A stretch of 64,000 bases of DNA from Paralvinella palmiformis (Eukaryota; Annelida; Polychaeta; Terebellida; Alvinellidae), in contig JAODUP010001049.1 in the NCBI GenBank assembly GCA_025642065.1, forward strand, positions 58,425-122,424, given 5' to 3'. Made by a program: the position numbers and the translations under genes. Position 1 is the stretch's first letter, and each line of letters starts with the position of its first letter. This document shows positions 1 to 11,345 of this stretch, piece after piece. The notes beneath the pieces were generated by a model. It was given only the letters and a program-made list of their open reading frames with translations, was not told the origin of the DNA and did no database searches.

Positions 1-1460
1 TAATAAATAATTCTAATATATCTGCAGTTTCACGAGTCAAACTGCCATTTACTCGGCTTGTATTCCTAGACAATTTTGTAATTTGTGAAACTAGATTAAG
101 CAGCATGTTATACAACTGCAGAGTGATGTGATGTGCAACTTGTGAAGCCATTTTGTGAGATTAGGCTAGATTCTTCATTGCAGATTACCAAGATGTGCCC
201 ACTCGGGTGCAGTTAAATTCTGACAGAAATCGTGGATGGCTTCATGCTGCTTATAGCTGTTGGGTTTTGAATGTTAATTCATCATGTTAGCAAATTTCCT
301 ATTAAAATGCTATGTACTGTAATGAAACAGAACAACATCGGTCGTTGTATGTTGCTTTTGTCTAATGTAATTTTCCTGTCTTTGCTGTGAAGGCAGCAGA
401 ATTGTCTTCTGTCTTGTTCCTAGTTGCTGTGAAGTGTCCACTCGATATCCATTTTATTGACAATGGTTACACATGATATGAAAAATGTTTCCCATTTTTA
501 GCCAGTACACCTCTACTTAATGGCTCCTGATAGATGGTGGTTTTGTTTATATTTATGATTACGTCGAATCACCTGGCTGCTTAAATTTGTTTACACTGAG
601 GTTTGTTTAGTTTGCTTCGCAAAGATTATATCTTGGCAGGTGCAAGATAATCGGTTATGACCTGGTCCGGAAAATCCTATAAACATGGTGGTGTGTACGT
701 CCCATGTGTGTACCGTGGGTACAGTCAGTAATCTAGTCTATTGTATAGTGACGATACTGCAATGTTGAGACGTGGTCCCACATCATTGTACGTTTACATG
801 CTTCCCGTGTACAGATGTTATACGAACTGTTACTATTGTCCCCATCTCTTATAAATATTGCTGAATATTTTTTAGATGTACATTACGTAAGCAGATAATG
901 TAATGTAAATCACTGAATAAATGTCAATCATTTTAGGAATATTTTGATTCTTAACACGTTCTGAATCCATTTGTTCATTATCCGGGAGCGTTTTGTTACT
1001 TACCAACTTTCTTCACCTTTTAGGGGCCATATATAGAGATTATTGTGACATACTTATGTCGGGCGTTATTTTTGGTTGTTCACTGAAGATCGAGTTACTT
1101 ATCAGAAAGATCTCTGTTGTCTTTCCGTTTCTTCTTTCCAATAAGTTGCTATTTGTGAGTATCGTCCTTTCTTGCTGCTTTATGTAAAATAGTCTAGCTC
1201 ATATGCACTGCATCAGTCACATACAAAGAATTTTTTTCGGAAGTTGCCAATAATATGCCCATAGGTTTTGCTTTACATCATTTCTGAAGCTTAAGTTATA
1301 TGCAGAAAAATTCTTGCATGATTACAGTTTGCATACAAACGGTGTAAAATAAACACAAACTGAAAGAGAGAAAAAATCACTGCATGAAAGCATGCATGTA
1401 TTAAAAAATATATACAGATATTTAGACCATTAATTTTTTTTTATTTATCAGACATGATCA
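1..1460. other. AT-rich non-coding stretch, possible 3' UTR of an off-window gene
   Basis: No reading frame here resembles a known protein. The first 0.95 kb is not obviously repetitive and contains a canonical AATAAA at 916-921, so it could be the 3' untranslated end of a plus-strand gene lying to the left. That is an inference only; no coding sequence is visible to anchor it. Confidence 0.3.
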
Positions 1461-1467
1461 CGTTTTC

Positions 1468-1612
1468 TGATGGTGCAGTGGCTAGAACGCAGCACTGCAA
1501 AACTCCAGGTGTTTGGTTCAAATCCAGCTCATGCCTATGTTTATGGGGTATGTTTATGGGAATCGGCCCTCTGCCATATGTTCTATGGTGTGACCAGGGC
1601 TAATCTTATCAG
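1468..1612 (+). mobile_element. tRNA-derived SINE, family B
   Basis: The head reads as a tRNA-like promoter: an A-box-like TGGTGCAGTGGCTAG near 1472 and a B-box-like GGTTCAAATCC near 1514. A body with a 'TTTATGGG' stretch and 'TGTGACCAGGGCTAAT' follows. The same body recurs at 11228, 14080, 23012, 24488, 25795, 27505 and (minus) 45035. This copy is diverged. Confidence 0.6.
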
Positions 1613-2085
1613 ATCAACTCTCTGAAGGAATATCTTGGTGTGTCCACAATTCTCTACACATTTTAATGAACTATAGTATTTATTTGGTCTTAGTTTTTAA
1701 TATGTTAACAATTTTCATGGATTTAGTTGCTTTGCAATTCCAAAAATAACAATTTTAGTTCAAATTCTTGAATGTATTGGTTAGCAATACCATTCAAGTA
1801 CGTAAAGGAAACCAATTACTAAATATCACACAATGAACAATCTATATTAGTATATATATATATATATATATTATATACTTTTGGGAAAGACTACCATTTT
1901 AAACATATGTTATTCAAGAGTATTGTATCATTTAATATCATTATCTGGTGCTTCCGTGCCAGAAGGGGTTTTGAAAAGAAATTTTAACCAGTGATGTTGA
2001 ACTGACAGTGATGTGCCTCGTATACACGAACTCTTCAGTAAAAAAGGTTATTATGAATGTCAAATCTATCATGTAAGATCAGCCT

Positions 2086-2142
2086 CACGTCTTCCACAAA
2101 AGTGGCCCTGAAACACCAATCATCATCGTCGTCTTCGACAAT
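2086..2142 (+). mobile_element. 3' fragment of SINE family A
   Basis: The segment holds 'CACAAAAGTGGCC', a degenerate 'AAACACCAATCATCATC' and then a trinucleotide tail. This is the end of the family A SINE seen complete at 37834-38020. The tRNA-like head is missing. Confidence 0.55.
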
Positions 2143-3429
2143 CAATAGTTCACCAGGTGATTGGATACACTCCGAGCAACATCAATCAGAAGAATGCGTT
2201 ATCGATCATCTTTTGTTCTCAACTCAATTCATATAATTAACCATTTATGACAGTTGAAGATCATAAACTTCATCGTTGCGTAAAATCGTGTATATATATA
2301 TATATATATATATAGTATTAGATCTATATATATCCGGAAGCCCTAATCACAGTGAAACAGATTAAAAACAACACAGTTCCCAATATAATTATTAAACTAT
2401 CAAATACCTAAAAAATAAAATGTACCGTAATATTAAACGGTGAAAAAACCAACTAAGTTGATCTAAAAAAATAAATTGGGACTCCCCCATTTATTCGTTA
2501 GAGGAAAGGACCTTTCCTCGATTGTTCGTCTACTTCCTGTTACAGTACCTTCCGCATCGCATGTCGTAGGAATACTGAAAGTAATGAAGTGCACATATGC
2601 TTTTCTATTTGTCACAAATTTACATATATTTGTCCGTATTAATAATATTTATGGTAACAGGCTGACACAAAAGGGAATGTTCTAATAGAAGTTAGGGTTG
2701 AAAAATTAACAATTTAGGGACTATATTATCGCGGACTAATATCATTGTAATCACCACGGTGTAAATCGAATGTTTATAAAGGAGGTTGGTGTTTTCATGA
2801 TGTAGCAGTTCCACGGTGTTTTTTGGCAGGTATTTAAGCATATTTCTACTTTAGAAGATTATCGTATTCCACAATATAAGAAAATTGTGTTTTCTTTTGT
2901 ATTACTTATTCAGAACAGCTTGACTTAACATTTATCATTGTATTCTCTGTGGTAAACATCTTCGTTCGGAACTGAACTCAGAACTGTCAAACTTGTCAAT
3001 AATCCAATCACTAGGTCTAGATCTAAATCAGTCAATCAATCACTAATGCCAATTGGTCAGCGACATATTGTTTCATTATTAGAATTATAGTTTACGTTTC
3101 TTCCTCTCAAATTACGATCTAACTGACAAACATCACCGACCACCATCATGATCATAATATCACAGATATCTAGATAGACTAGTCTAGATCTATCTTATTC
3201 ATCTAATTATTTAGCTGTAAAAAGTAGACCATCTATGTTGTAGTAGTCTTGTCTGTCCTGTTATCTGACATCTGTGGATATTAAATAATCTATCTGTTGG
3301 TCCAGACTTAAACACCTGATGCAGGGGTTATACTTATTATAGGCATATAGCTGAAGTACTTCATTTGAAAGTAACTCTTATTGATTAACTACACAAAGTG
3401 GTTACGTATCCGAGCATCGGAACCCTGTA

Positions 3430-3630
3430 CCTCAGCGTTATAGATCCGAGCACTCATTGCTCATGCGCTAATTATTCCTCGTTGGCTATTACTTCCGCTC
3501 AAATATGGCAGCCGAACACGTAGTAGTTATATTTGGGTTGAAAGTAGAAGATGTTTTTCATAGTTTTGAAGGGGTACAAATGAAAATCAGAGAAATAGAA
3601 TATAGAACAGCCGTATGGCTTTACAAATAA
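3430..3630 (+). promoter_or_regulatory. Candidate ETS/YY1-type promoter with a 41-codon ORF
   Basis: An ACTTCCG (ETS core on the opposite strand) lies just upstream of AAATATGGC, which resembles a YY1 site overlapping an ATG. This arrangement is common at TATA-less animal promoters. The ATG at 3505 opens a 41-codon frame beginning MAAEHVVVIFGLKVEDV and ending at 3630. A potential donor (GGG|GTACAA) lies near 3576, so it could also be a first exon. I do not recognise the peptide and see no downstream exon. The motifs are short and could be chance. Confidence 0.2.
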
Positions 3631-4389
3631 TCGGGGTTCCCACGTGTTATAGAAAACCCAGAAATGTCCTTGAATTTTACAAAATCTCCTGGAAAAAATA
3701 CTATCTTTGAACCAAAAAACTGACTAAATAGTATATCTGTAGAAAATAACATTTCCTTAGCTGTGAGAACCATGAAGTACTTCATTTCTTATAAATATCA
3801 GACTTTATTTTTAATCTGATTATAATGCATATTAATAGTAAATAAACTTAATCTCATATCTTTGTTAAACACTAGTAGCAGTAATTAAAACTAAGCTCCC
3901 GTCACTGACACTGATGCAAGCAGATGAAAAACATTCATGAAATGGCTCAGATTTATAAAAACATTGACGAACATTGTTCTGATGCTTAATGCTCGGATCT
4001 TTATCATCAGCGAACACGATTCCGATGCTTGGATACCAGTAACAACAGCCTTTACTATAACTGTCTGCATTCTGTTTGACTGATGGTTAAGTGCATTAGT
4101 ATTTGGTTAAGTGATTGATGAATTTGCAATAACTGCCAAGCATCACAGGTTCAATTCCACAAAAGGTTTTCCAAGGATTAATTTCTATACTTGGTGCTGC
4201 TGTCTTCACTCAGTTAATTAAATAGGGGGGGGGGGGGCTTTAGATATCCTCTGAGAATGGAATGTAGCTCTGAGTATTTTGGCTTTATCTTTTCATGTTA
4301 CTCCCGTATGAGTGGTGGGGAAGAGGTGTTGCCAGTTCCCAAATTTTATGTCCGCTTGGTGCAGCACCATTTTTGCAATATCTGGTCAG

Positions 4390-4983
4390 CAGTGTTGGCT
4401 TTCTCCCCAGCAGAAAGGTATTTCTCCCCTGCCAAGGGGAGAAATACCCAGATGTATTTATTTTAAGGTGCAGCACCATAACAACATGCAAACCAGAGTA
4501 CATTTGTACTGCAATACAAATTAATAATTAATTTATTCATCTGTTTAACAAAATAGCTTTAAGAAAAATATTCAAGATTTAATTGATTTATTATATCACT
4601 GTATGATTTTGTGTATGAAAATTGTGGTATTAGAACATGTTTACGTGCACATTACGCAGATCTATGTGAAACAAAATGATGCAGATACTTCCCTGTAATA
4701 ACAATCACAGATACCAGATATAAATAATCTCAATCTTTTATCTCACAATCTTAAACATAATGAATTATTGACATACACTTTCAATAAGTATCTGGCACGT
4801 GCAACAATTATTTTTGGACAAGATTTATAATTAAATACCTTATTCATATATATATTGGTTTTAAACTGTTAAAGTCTTTATTAATTGGGTATTATCATGG
4901 CAGCTTTCTGCCATTTCTCCCACGGCAGAAACTGGGTAATTACCGTGGTTTTTACAGTGATGGGGAGAAACCTGCCAACCCTG
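4390..4983. mobile_element. MITE-like element with hAT-type ends and an internal perfect hairpin
   Basis: The left end reads CAGTGTTGGC...TTTCTCCCC. The right end, reverse-complemented, reads CAGGGTTGGCAGGTTTCTCC. The element is 594 bp and has no transposase frame. CAGNG termini are typical of hAT elements, but no clean 8-bp target duplication is visible (only TCAG on both sides). A perfect inverted repeat with 14-bp arms (4417-4430 and 4435-4448) and a 4-nt loop lies near the left end. A related right end occurs near 48755-48772. Confidence 0.5.
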
Positions 4984-6102
4984 TCAGTGAGGTTGGCCAA
5001 TGAGAGACTTTGAAAACACTAAACAAATCCTATGATTTAGAGCTAGTACAGATTTTATAGGCAGATATAATCTACTCCTTTCTGACCAGACTAGTTCCAT
5101 TTATAGTCTGAAAACTGGAGTTTAACTAAGAATATTCCTGCAGCCCTGTTTATAATGGAAAGTATATACCGGAGATGGTGGACAACCGTGTTTGTTTAGA
5201 ATTATTAATCGCCTGTTAACATCAATGACATGCACTTAAAATGAAAAGGAAATACATTTTCTATTAGCTTATAAAAATGGTATTCCATCCAAAAACAACA
5301 GTTAATTTCAAACAAGTTTTGATAATAATGGGAGTAACTGGCAGATTATTACAGGCATTTTCAGTGTTGTTGGTTCATCAGCCTGTCAAACCACATTTTG
5401 ACAGGACAGCTTGAACTGCTACTAGTGTTCAAAACTTGTCGGGCCCTGATTCAAATGGGCGTTGAATGTATTTGATATAATAAACTGATTCTGTGTTACT
5501 AAACTTAAATGGTTTGATACCACGAACCATAACAGATGGTGATGACTAATTTATTGATGTCTATGGGAAAATAAATGTCACTATATATCTTCATTTAAAA
5601 GTAGATAACCACAAGTTATAGGCCAACATTCTTGTCTGGATGACTGGTCTGTAATTAATGCCAATTTTAGGTGGAAGTGTTTTTGTAGAGAACAAACTGT
5701 TTTGACCTATACCCTAGCCTTGACCATGGCTTCTGAATCACTTGAGACCAACATGCAGGTGATAATTCAGCTCTGTGTAAACTAACGATGAGTCTCAGGT
5801 GCCTCATTTTTTAGTTGGTTTATCTTGATGTCTTTTATTGAGAAATAGTCCATTTTGTTGATAATTATGTTATTTGTTACATGTGGAATACTGAATTTGT
5901 TTAAATGTTGTTTAATTGTGATGAGAGTTCAAATAATTTCCTAACTGGAACAATACAAAATATTATAATGCACGAGGTTTAAAACTTTTAAAACTGTTGA
6001 AATATCGATATTATTTAGACAGACATCTATAAACAACAGAATGATTTAATTCTGAACATCAAACATAAACACTGTCACAATTTTCCAATCTGTTTCATCA
6101 TG
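4984..6102. other. Non-coding stretch
   Basis: I see no gene, recognised repeat or RNA gene here. It is ordinary AT-rich sequence. Confidence 0.5.
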
Positions 6103-6241
6103 GGGCACCCCCATGGCTTAGTGGTAGCGTGTTGGATCACAGATCTCTGCCACCCATGTTCGAATCTCGGCATGGGCATATCTGAAGATCTTGGAGATCA
6201 CTCGGCCCATTTAGTCTACCATGTGCACCATAAAACATAAC
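6103..6241 (+). mobile_element. tRNA-derived SINE, family A
   Basis: The copy starts with an A-box-like TGGCTTAGTGGTAGCG and a B-box-like GTTCGAATCTC. The body 'GGAGATCACTCGGCCCAT' and 'CTACCATGTGCAC' follow. It is shortened inside the body compared with 37834-38020: the segment around 'TTTCATCTTTCACTTCG' is missing. Confidence 0.75.
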
Positions 6242-6614
6242 GAGCTTTAGCTGCCTTAGAGTCCTAGTCAGTTTTATCTTCAAAGTTTCAACATGGACAA
6301 GAAGATGAGCTGGTATTTATTTTTCACTGATGCTGCACTGATTGGAAGATGTACCAATGTGTGAAGGCTAACATAGATCAGAGCTAACTGTCTTTGGGGA
6401 TGGGGGGTTGTGACTGTTGATTATCATTGTCTGTGTGATGGGAAGTGAACAGATGACATTATTCAAGTGAACCACTTTTAGATTGTGATCCTGTGACGAG
6501 ACAGACTTTAGTCAGTACACCCTAACTGATATTCGCATATGTTTTTTGGTTGGAAGTTGTTCAGCTGTTATTCCATTATTTTACAGATGCAGATTTAATG
6601 TGACTTAGTCACTG

Positions 6615-7050
6615 CTGAAGAGATCATGAACTATTCATGAACAGTTCATGCATAGAATTCACAAACTGTTCATGAATGGTTCTTGAACATGAAATGATCC
6701 TATTCATGAACAGTTCAGAACTGTTCATGAGCTTTTTAAGACACAGAATTCATCAACTGTTCATGAACATGTCAATGCACAGGGTTCAAGAACGGTTTTT
6801 GAACATGAAATGGTCCTATTCATGAAAAGTTCATGAACTTTTCAAGACATAGAGTTCAGAACTGTTCATGAACTTTTCAAGACACAGAATTCATCAACTG
6901 TTCATGAACATGTCAATGCACAGGGCTCATGAACAATTCAAGAGCAGTTTTTGAACATGAAATAGTTCTATTTATGAAACTACAACAGTATATGAACACT
7001 TCATGAATGCTACAGATGAATAGTTCGTGAACATTTGATGCAGTTCATAG
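6615..7050. repeat. Cluster of TTCATGAA / GTTCATGAAC palindromes with a 141-bp higher-order repeat
   Basis: Perfect or near-perfect copies of the self-complementary words TTCATGAA and GTTCATGAAC occur many times in about 430 bp. On top of this, a block starting AAGACACAGAATTCATCAAC at 6738 is repeated at 6879, a period of 141 bp. There is no coding potential. It is probably a decaying tandem array; a protein-binding array is possible but unsupported. Confidence 0.7.
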
Positions 7051-7364
7051 ACTATTGAGCCACTGTTTGTCTATATCTGAAGGGTGTTTCATCTTTGACT
7101 AAGTATATTCCCAAAGCTGCTTTTATAGTTGATGAAGAAGGTTTTCTCTCCCCCCTTCACAATACTATAACTGTCCTGGATCAGCTAGTCTTGAGCTTAA
7201 CTGACTAATGTAGTTTAGACTGAACTTATTTAATTCTAGACTAATTTTCAATTTTGAATCAATACGATTATCGTAGATTATACAGCTCAAGAACATCTGA
7301 TGCTCACATTTTAGAAATATTTTCTTAGTACAGCACATACGCCTGTTTAACTCCAATGTGAATT

Positions 7365-7712
7365 ATGTACTACTGTATGGAGAAAACACACCAACAGAAT
7401 GCTGGAGACGAGATCAGAAGGAGACGATGGGGGGTGGATTGGTCACACATTCCGGAAACCAGCATCAACTGTCACCAGGCAGGCCAGTCCCTAACATGGA
7501 ACCCGCAAGGAAAGAGAAAAAGAGGACGCCCAAGAAATACATGGAGAAGGGATCTCCTGACAGACATAAAGAGGACAGGGTACAGCTGGAGGGAGCTTGA
7601 AAAGAAAGCCCAGGACAGAAGACTTTGGAAGACTGTTACCAGTGACCTAATTGTTCCAGGAGGGGCGAAGGGTGAAGAAGAACTGGTTGTCAAGATGGTG
7701 CACAAGTATTAA
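7365..7712 (+). pseudogene. C-terminal tail of a LINE reverse transcriptase (RTE-like)
   Basis: One frame encodes a stretch with GKRKRGRPRNTWRRD followed by W-R-E-L-E-K-K-A-Q-D-R-R-L-W. This is the well-known C-terminal signature of endonuclease/reverse-transcriptase LINE proteins in animals. Just upstream, 'RRRRWG' and a frameshifted 'GHTFRKPAS' resemble the usual RRRWxWxGHxLR segment. The reverse transcriptase core is absent, so this is a 5'-truncated copy. It ends near 7712 without an obvious tail. Confidence 0.8.
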
Positions 7713-7968
7713 ATGATTTGTTCTAGCCCTGGTTTCAGTATGTCATTTGTACCTACTTTAGACAAAAACTTGTTCCTGAATTGATGCCACATTGTAGAAA
7801 ATATATTTCTAGTACAGCACTCATCCTCATTAATGTTTCACCTGGTCAAATAAATCATTCACAATTTGTTTTGTTTGGATGGCTCCTTAACTAATACTAG
7901 TAATAGCCTACAGGTAGATCAAACTACCGGTACCTATTCTATGCTTGATAATTTCAATAGATTACCGG

Positions 7969-8095
7969 TAAGAAATACACGGAGAAGGGATCTCCTGACA
8001 GACATAAAGAGGACAGGGTACAGCTGGAGGGAGCTTGAAAAGAAAGCTCAGGACAGAAGACTTTGGAAGACTGTTACCAATGACCTAATTGTTAT
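7969..8095 (+). pseudogene. Second copy of the LINE C-terminal tail
   Basis: About 125 bp is nearly identical to 7532-7657. It encodes the same RRDLLTDIKRTGYSWREL segment, with only a few substitutions by eye. It starts abruptly after unrelated sequence, so it is either a partial duplication of the nearby copy or a second short insertion. Confidence 0.75.
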
Positions 8096-8884
8096 GGGTG
8101 TCACTCGGAGTAGATTTATAAACAGATGAGTGTGTGACAGGGTTACAAAATAGATCTGCCATAAAATATTACAGTTTAACAGCAGAACCAAGACAACTGA
8201 TCTTCAATATTCTCTAGGCTGAGATATTAATGTTTTCATATCGTGTTGTTTACATGATCACAGACTAGTGGCATCTTGCATGACCAAACAAAATAATTTT
8301 AATAGCCATGCCAAATAATCAATTAATTAATAAATAATTCCTAAGATACATTTGATCAGTAATGCACACCCTTATTTGCACATGCTGAACCCTTATAATA
8401 AAAATACCCAAAATTAGATGTATATAAAAAATTTAAATCTTCTGGAATACATACAAACTTCAAGTATATCACGTATATGATACCAATTCATTATTACACT
8501 GCAGGAAGTGGCTTACACCTGGAAACGATGAACTATGACATCAATTTTCCTGTCTATTTATGTGATGGCATGTCGGATAATTTCAAGCTCTGCTGCAAGT
8601 CACTGGAGAAGGTGATCTAAACACAGTTAGGCAGATTATGACGTATCACATTTGATCTTGGTAGTGTTGTACAATGATTATGGTTTCTTGTTTTGATGAT
8701 AGTTGATAGTAATAATGAACTTGATGATCGAAATAGAAAGTTTGCGTAATTGTTTGGAGTCAATTAATCCACCCCCCCCCCCCTCTCTGTGTGTGTGTGT
8801 GTGTTTTGTAAACTTGTATAGAGAAGTAAAATGCTGGTATAGGTGTCTTATTTGATATAGTGATATAAACTATTAACATTTACG
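8096..8884. other. Non-coding stretch with a C run and a GT run
   Basis: No gene is seen. A poly-C tract followed by CT and GT repeats lies at about 8771-8804. Confidence 0.5.
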
Positions 8885-9430
8885 AAAATAATAATAATGT
8901 ATATTTAATAAAGCACCCTTACTAGCAGGAGCCATTCAAAGACGCTGTACAAATAATATGTAATATAATAATACCCCAAATAATGTCTGCAAAAACCCTG
9001 TAATGATTTAAAAGATAATAATTATTTATCTGTGAAAGCGTGTGTTTTTAGAAGAGACTTAAAATTTCCAAGAGTCGACGCATTTCTAATATTTGCCGGT
9101 AACCTATTCCAACAAAGTGGGGCTGCAACACTAAACGCACAATCACCATATGACGTGAGCCGAGATACTGGCACCTGCAATAGTATCTGACTGGATGATC
9201 CGAGTTTTCGGGATGATTTTCTAATGGAGACCAGTTCACACAGGTATTCTGGCGTCATATCATTAATAGATTTATAAGTTATTAACAAAATCTTAAAATG
9301 GATACGCTGTCTAACAGGTAGCCAATGTAGGTTTTAAAGAATTGGGAGTGATATGATCATATTTTCTAGTATTTGTTACAATACGAGCTGCACTATTCTG
9401 AATACAGTTAGGCAGATTGGAAACTCGTAA
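8885..9430 (-). pseudogene. 5'-truncated CR1/L2-like LINE: reverse transcriptase C-terminus plus 3' tail
   Basis: Read on the minus strand from about 9430, broken frames give QNSAARIVTNTRKYDHITP, then PTLATCQTAYPF (for the usual LHWLPVxxRI). An open frame from 9288 to 9022 follows, with LITYKSINDMTPEYLCELV and SYGDCAFSVAAPLCWNRLP. This order is the conserved C-terminal end of CR1/L2-clade reverse transcriptases. The non-coding 3' end (8885-9018) carries a degraded 'AGCGCC...GGCGCT'-type hairpin region and an ATT-rich tail, as in the copies at 23690, 38865 and 58700. A frameshift near 9340 shows that it is dead. Confidence 0.85.
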
Positions 9431-9786
9431 ACGTTTTATTTTTGTGATGTTGTATTGGTCCGTTATGGCATTCCGAAATCATTACTTCACCCCATTAGTG
9501 GACTGAATCCGTAGTTGATGCCTCTTAATGTTTTGTTAATTCCTTAAAGAATTAATTCTTTGCGTCTGTCTGTGTGTTGGGGGGGGGGGGGCGGTGAATG
9601 TTATGCTGTGCTTTCTTACTTATTATTTCAATAAGGCTAGCGTGCTTTAATTCAATTTTTGATAAATTATTAGTGGAAGTCTAATGAATTGGTTGACAGC
9701 TAACAGAATGACTAGATCCAAGGTGTCACTCTATAATCATAGTAAATTTAATTTATAATAAGACGAGTAACAGTTTTTATTTATAG
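9431..9786. other. Non-coding stretch with a G run
   Basis: No gene is seen. A poly-G run of about 13 lies near 9579-9591. Confidence 0.45.
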
Positions 9787-9934
9787 TTAGTGGTTTTGTT
9801 AAGAAATAAAGTAGGAGGGGGAGGCATCAAAATATCAGGGTCAGATATTGGTAGGGCTCCTTTAAGTAGGGCCTATTATAAATGGCACATCACGGCGTCT
9901 CGTTGGCATTGGAAACGAAAACCACTAATAGGGT
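9787..9934. mobile_element. Short TIR element (MITE candidate)
   Basis: The ends are inverted: GTGGTTTTGTT on the left and AAAACCAC on the right, with TA on both outer sides. That would fit a TA target duplication. The interior 'GTTAAGAAATAAAGT...CAGGGTCAGATATTGGTAGG' is shared with the tandem unit at 27486-28072. It has no coding capacity. Confidence 0.5.
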
Positions 9935-10776
9935 GTGTTATGGAACACAAACAGTGATTTGAATGACTGGGTTTTAACCATCTCTTTTAAGAAATATATC
10001 AGAAGTAATTAATTATTATGTTGTCTCAGATGTAGGTGTATATGTATCAAGTGTCGTGTTTAATTAAAACAACATGCCCCTGTGGCAGTTGAGATTAATT
10101 TAGTTGGCAGGATAGATTAATTTACTCCACTTTAAATACTTGAATATGGCGAAGAGTGACTGTTTAAAAAAATTCGTGTACAGACCATAACATCTGTACT
10201 ATAATTCTATTCGACCTTTGAAAGTGTGTGTTGTCTATAGTGAATCAGCACGTTAATGTTTTGTATGGTGAATAAAGGTGCTATTTGTGCACAGATAGCT
10301 TAATGCTGTGTATTTACTCTGTAAGGCGTATTCGAAAGCATCCATATGTTACGTGCATGGATTGTCCGTGTATACAATAAATTAATAGATAAAGAAACAC
10401 ACACATACACATGCACACTCAGCCATTTCTGTTCACAAACTGACATAGGTTAATATTGTTGTTTTCACTGTCACTCTCATCTCTGATCAGCTTAATTTAA
10501 TTCCACCCACCTACGAATTTCCAATTCCAGATCTACATCGGCCGTGTCTAACCTTATGGGGTTACCCCCACTATCTCATATATACAGTGTCTACTCCTTA
10601 ATTAAATTGTTTGATATACGAATGATTTATCACTCTGTTGGATTCATCAGAATTCATTTTATGTTATGTATACCTTGACGGTGGGTGTGTTCCTAAGTTT
10701 GTGGGGTGGCTTCCTAATGAGTCAATCCTCAGTCGTACATCCCAGGTGTGACCACTCATTCATTGATTCAATGACT
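9935..10776. other. Non-coding stretch
   Basis: No gene, RNA gene or clear mobile element is recognised. There is a short ACACAC-rich patch near 10397-10420. Confidence 0.45.
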
Positions 10777-10942
10777 GGGCGTCTCCGTGGTTTAACTGGT
10801 AGTATGTTGGATCACGGATCACTACCACCGGAGTTCGCATCTCGGGGTGGGCACGTCTGAAGGGTGTTTCATTAACTTTGGAGGTCGCTCGGCCCATTTA
10901 GCCTGCCATGTTCACAAAAGTGGCCGTAAAACATCAACCATC
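10777..10942 (+). mobile_element. tRNA-derived SINE, family A, with an 11-bp target duplication
   Basis: The head has A-box TGGTTTAACTGGTAG and B-box-like GTTCGCATCTC. The body contains GGAGGTCGCTCGGCCCAT and CACAAAAGTGGCCGTAAAAC, ending in an ATCA-type tail. It is flanked by the perfect 11-bp duplication ATTCAATGACT (10766-10776 and 10943-10953), which fixes both ends. Confidence 0.88.
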
Positions 10943-10949
10943 ATTCAAT

Positions 10950-11085
10950 GACTCTAGTTGGTAGCCGTGTGGTTTTTAAACCTCCATTCAAGTTTCAAAT
11001 CCATGTGTTTACAACGTTTAAGGTATGTTTCCCTGGGTCATCATCACCCATTAGCCTTATATCCCTAAGGCAAACCACTCACTCA
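10950..11085 (+). mobile_element. Degenerate SINE family B copy
   Basis: Weak head, then GTTTCAAATCCATGTGTTT and TATGTTTCCCTGGGTCATCA, which match the family B body. The call rests on this body only. Confidence 0.4.
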
Positions 11086-11224
11086 CTTAACTGATAATCA
11101 TTCATTCAATTATGTAGGGTTAATTTTCTAAATTTTTATGCTGATATCGATCGTGTTCAAGGTAGATCAGTGGTTTATGATAATGAAGTAAATACATGTC
11201 TTAATTTGACACATTACAGAGTGA

Positions 11225-11345
11225 ATGGACGCTCTAATGGTGCAGTTATTCGAGTAGTGCACTGCAAACATCCAAGTTGTTGTTTTGAGTCTGACCTGTG
11301 CTTGTGGGATGCTTCCATAGGAAGGTTAAACAACTAGACTCAGTA
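11225..11345 (+). mobile_element. SINE family B copy
   Basis: The A-box-like TGGTGCAGTTATTCGAG and 'GTGCACTGCAAACATCCA' are followed by a family B body ('CTGTGCTTGTGGGATG'). It is diverged and lacks an evident tail. Confidence 0.5.

Larger units (their letters stand above)
1613..4389. other. Non-coding stretch with TA runs, a SINE fragment and a poly-G tract
   Basis: No gene is recognised apart from the small candidate ORF listed separately. The stretch contains (TA)n runs at about 1850-1875 and 2290-2314, and a 13-base G run at about 4226-4238. The rest is unremarkable AT-rich sequence. Confidence 0.5.
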
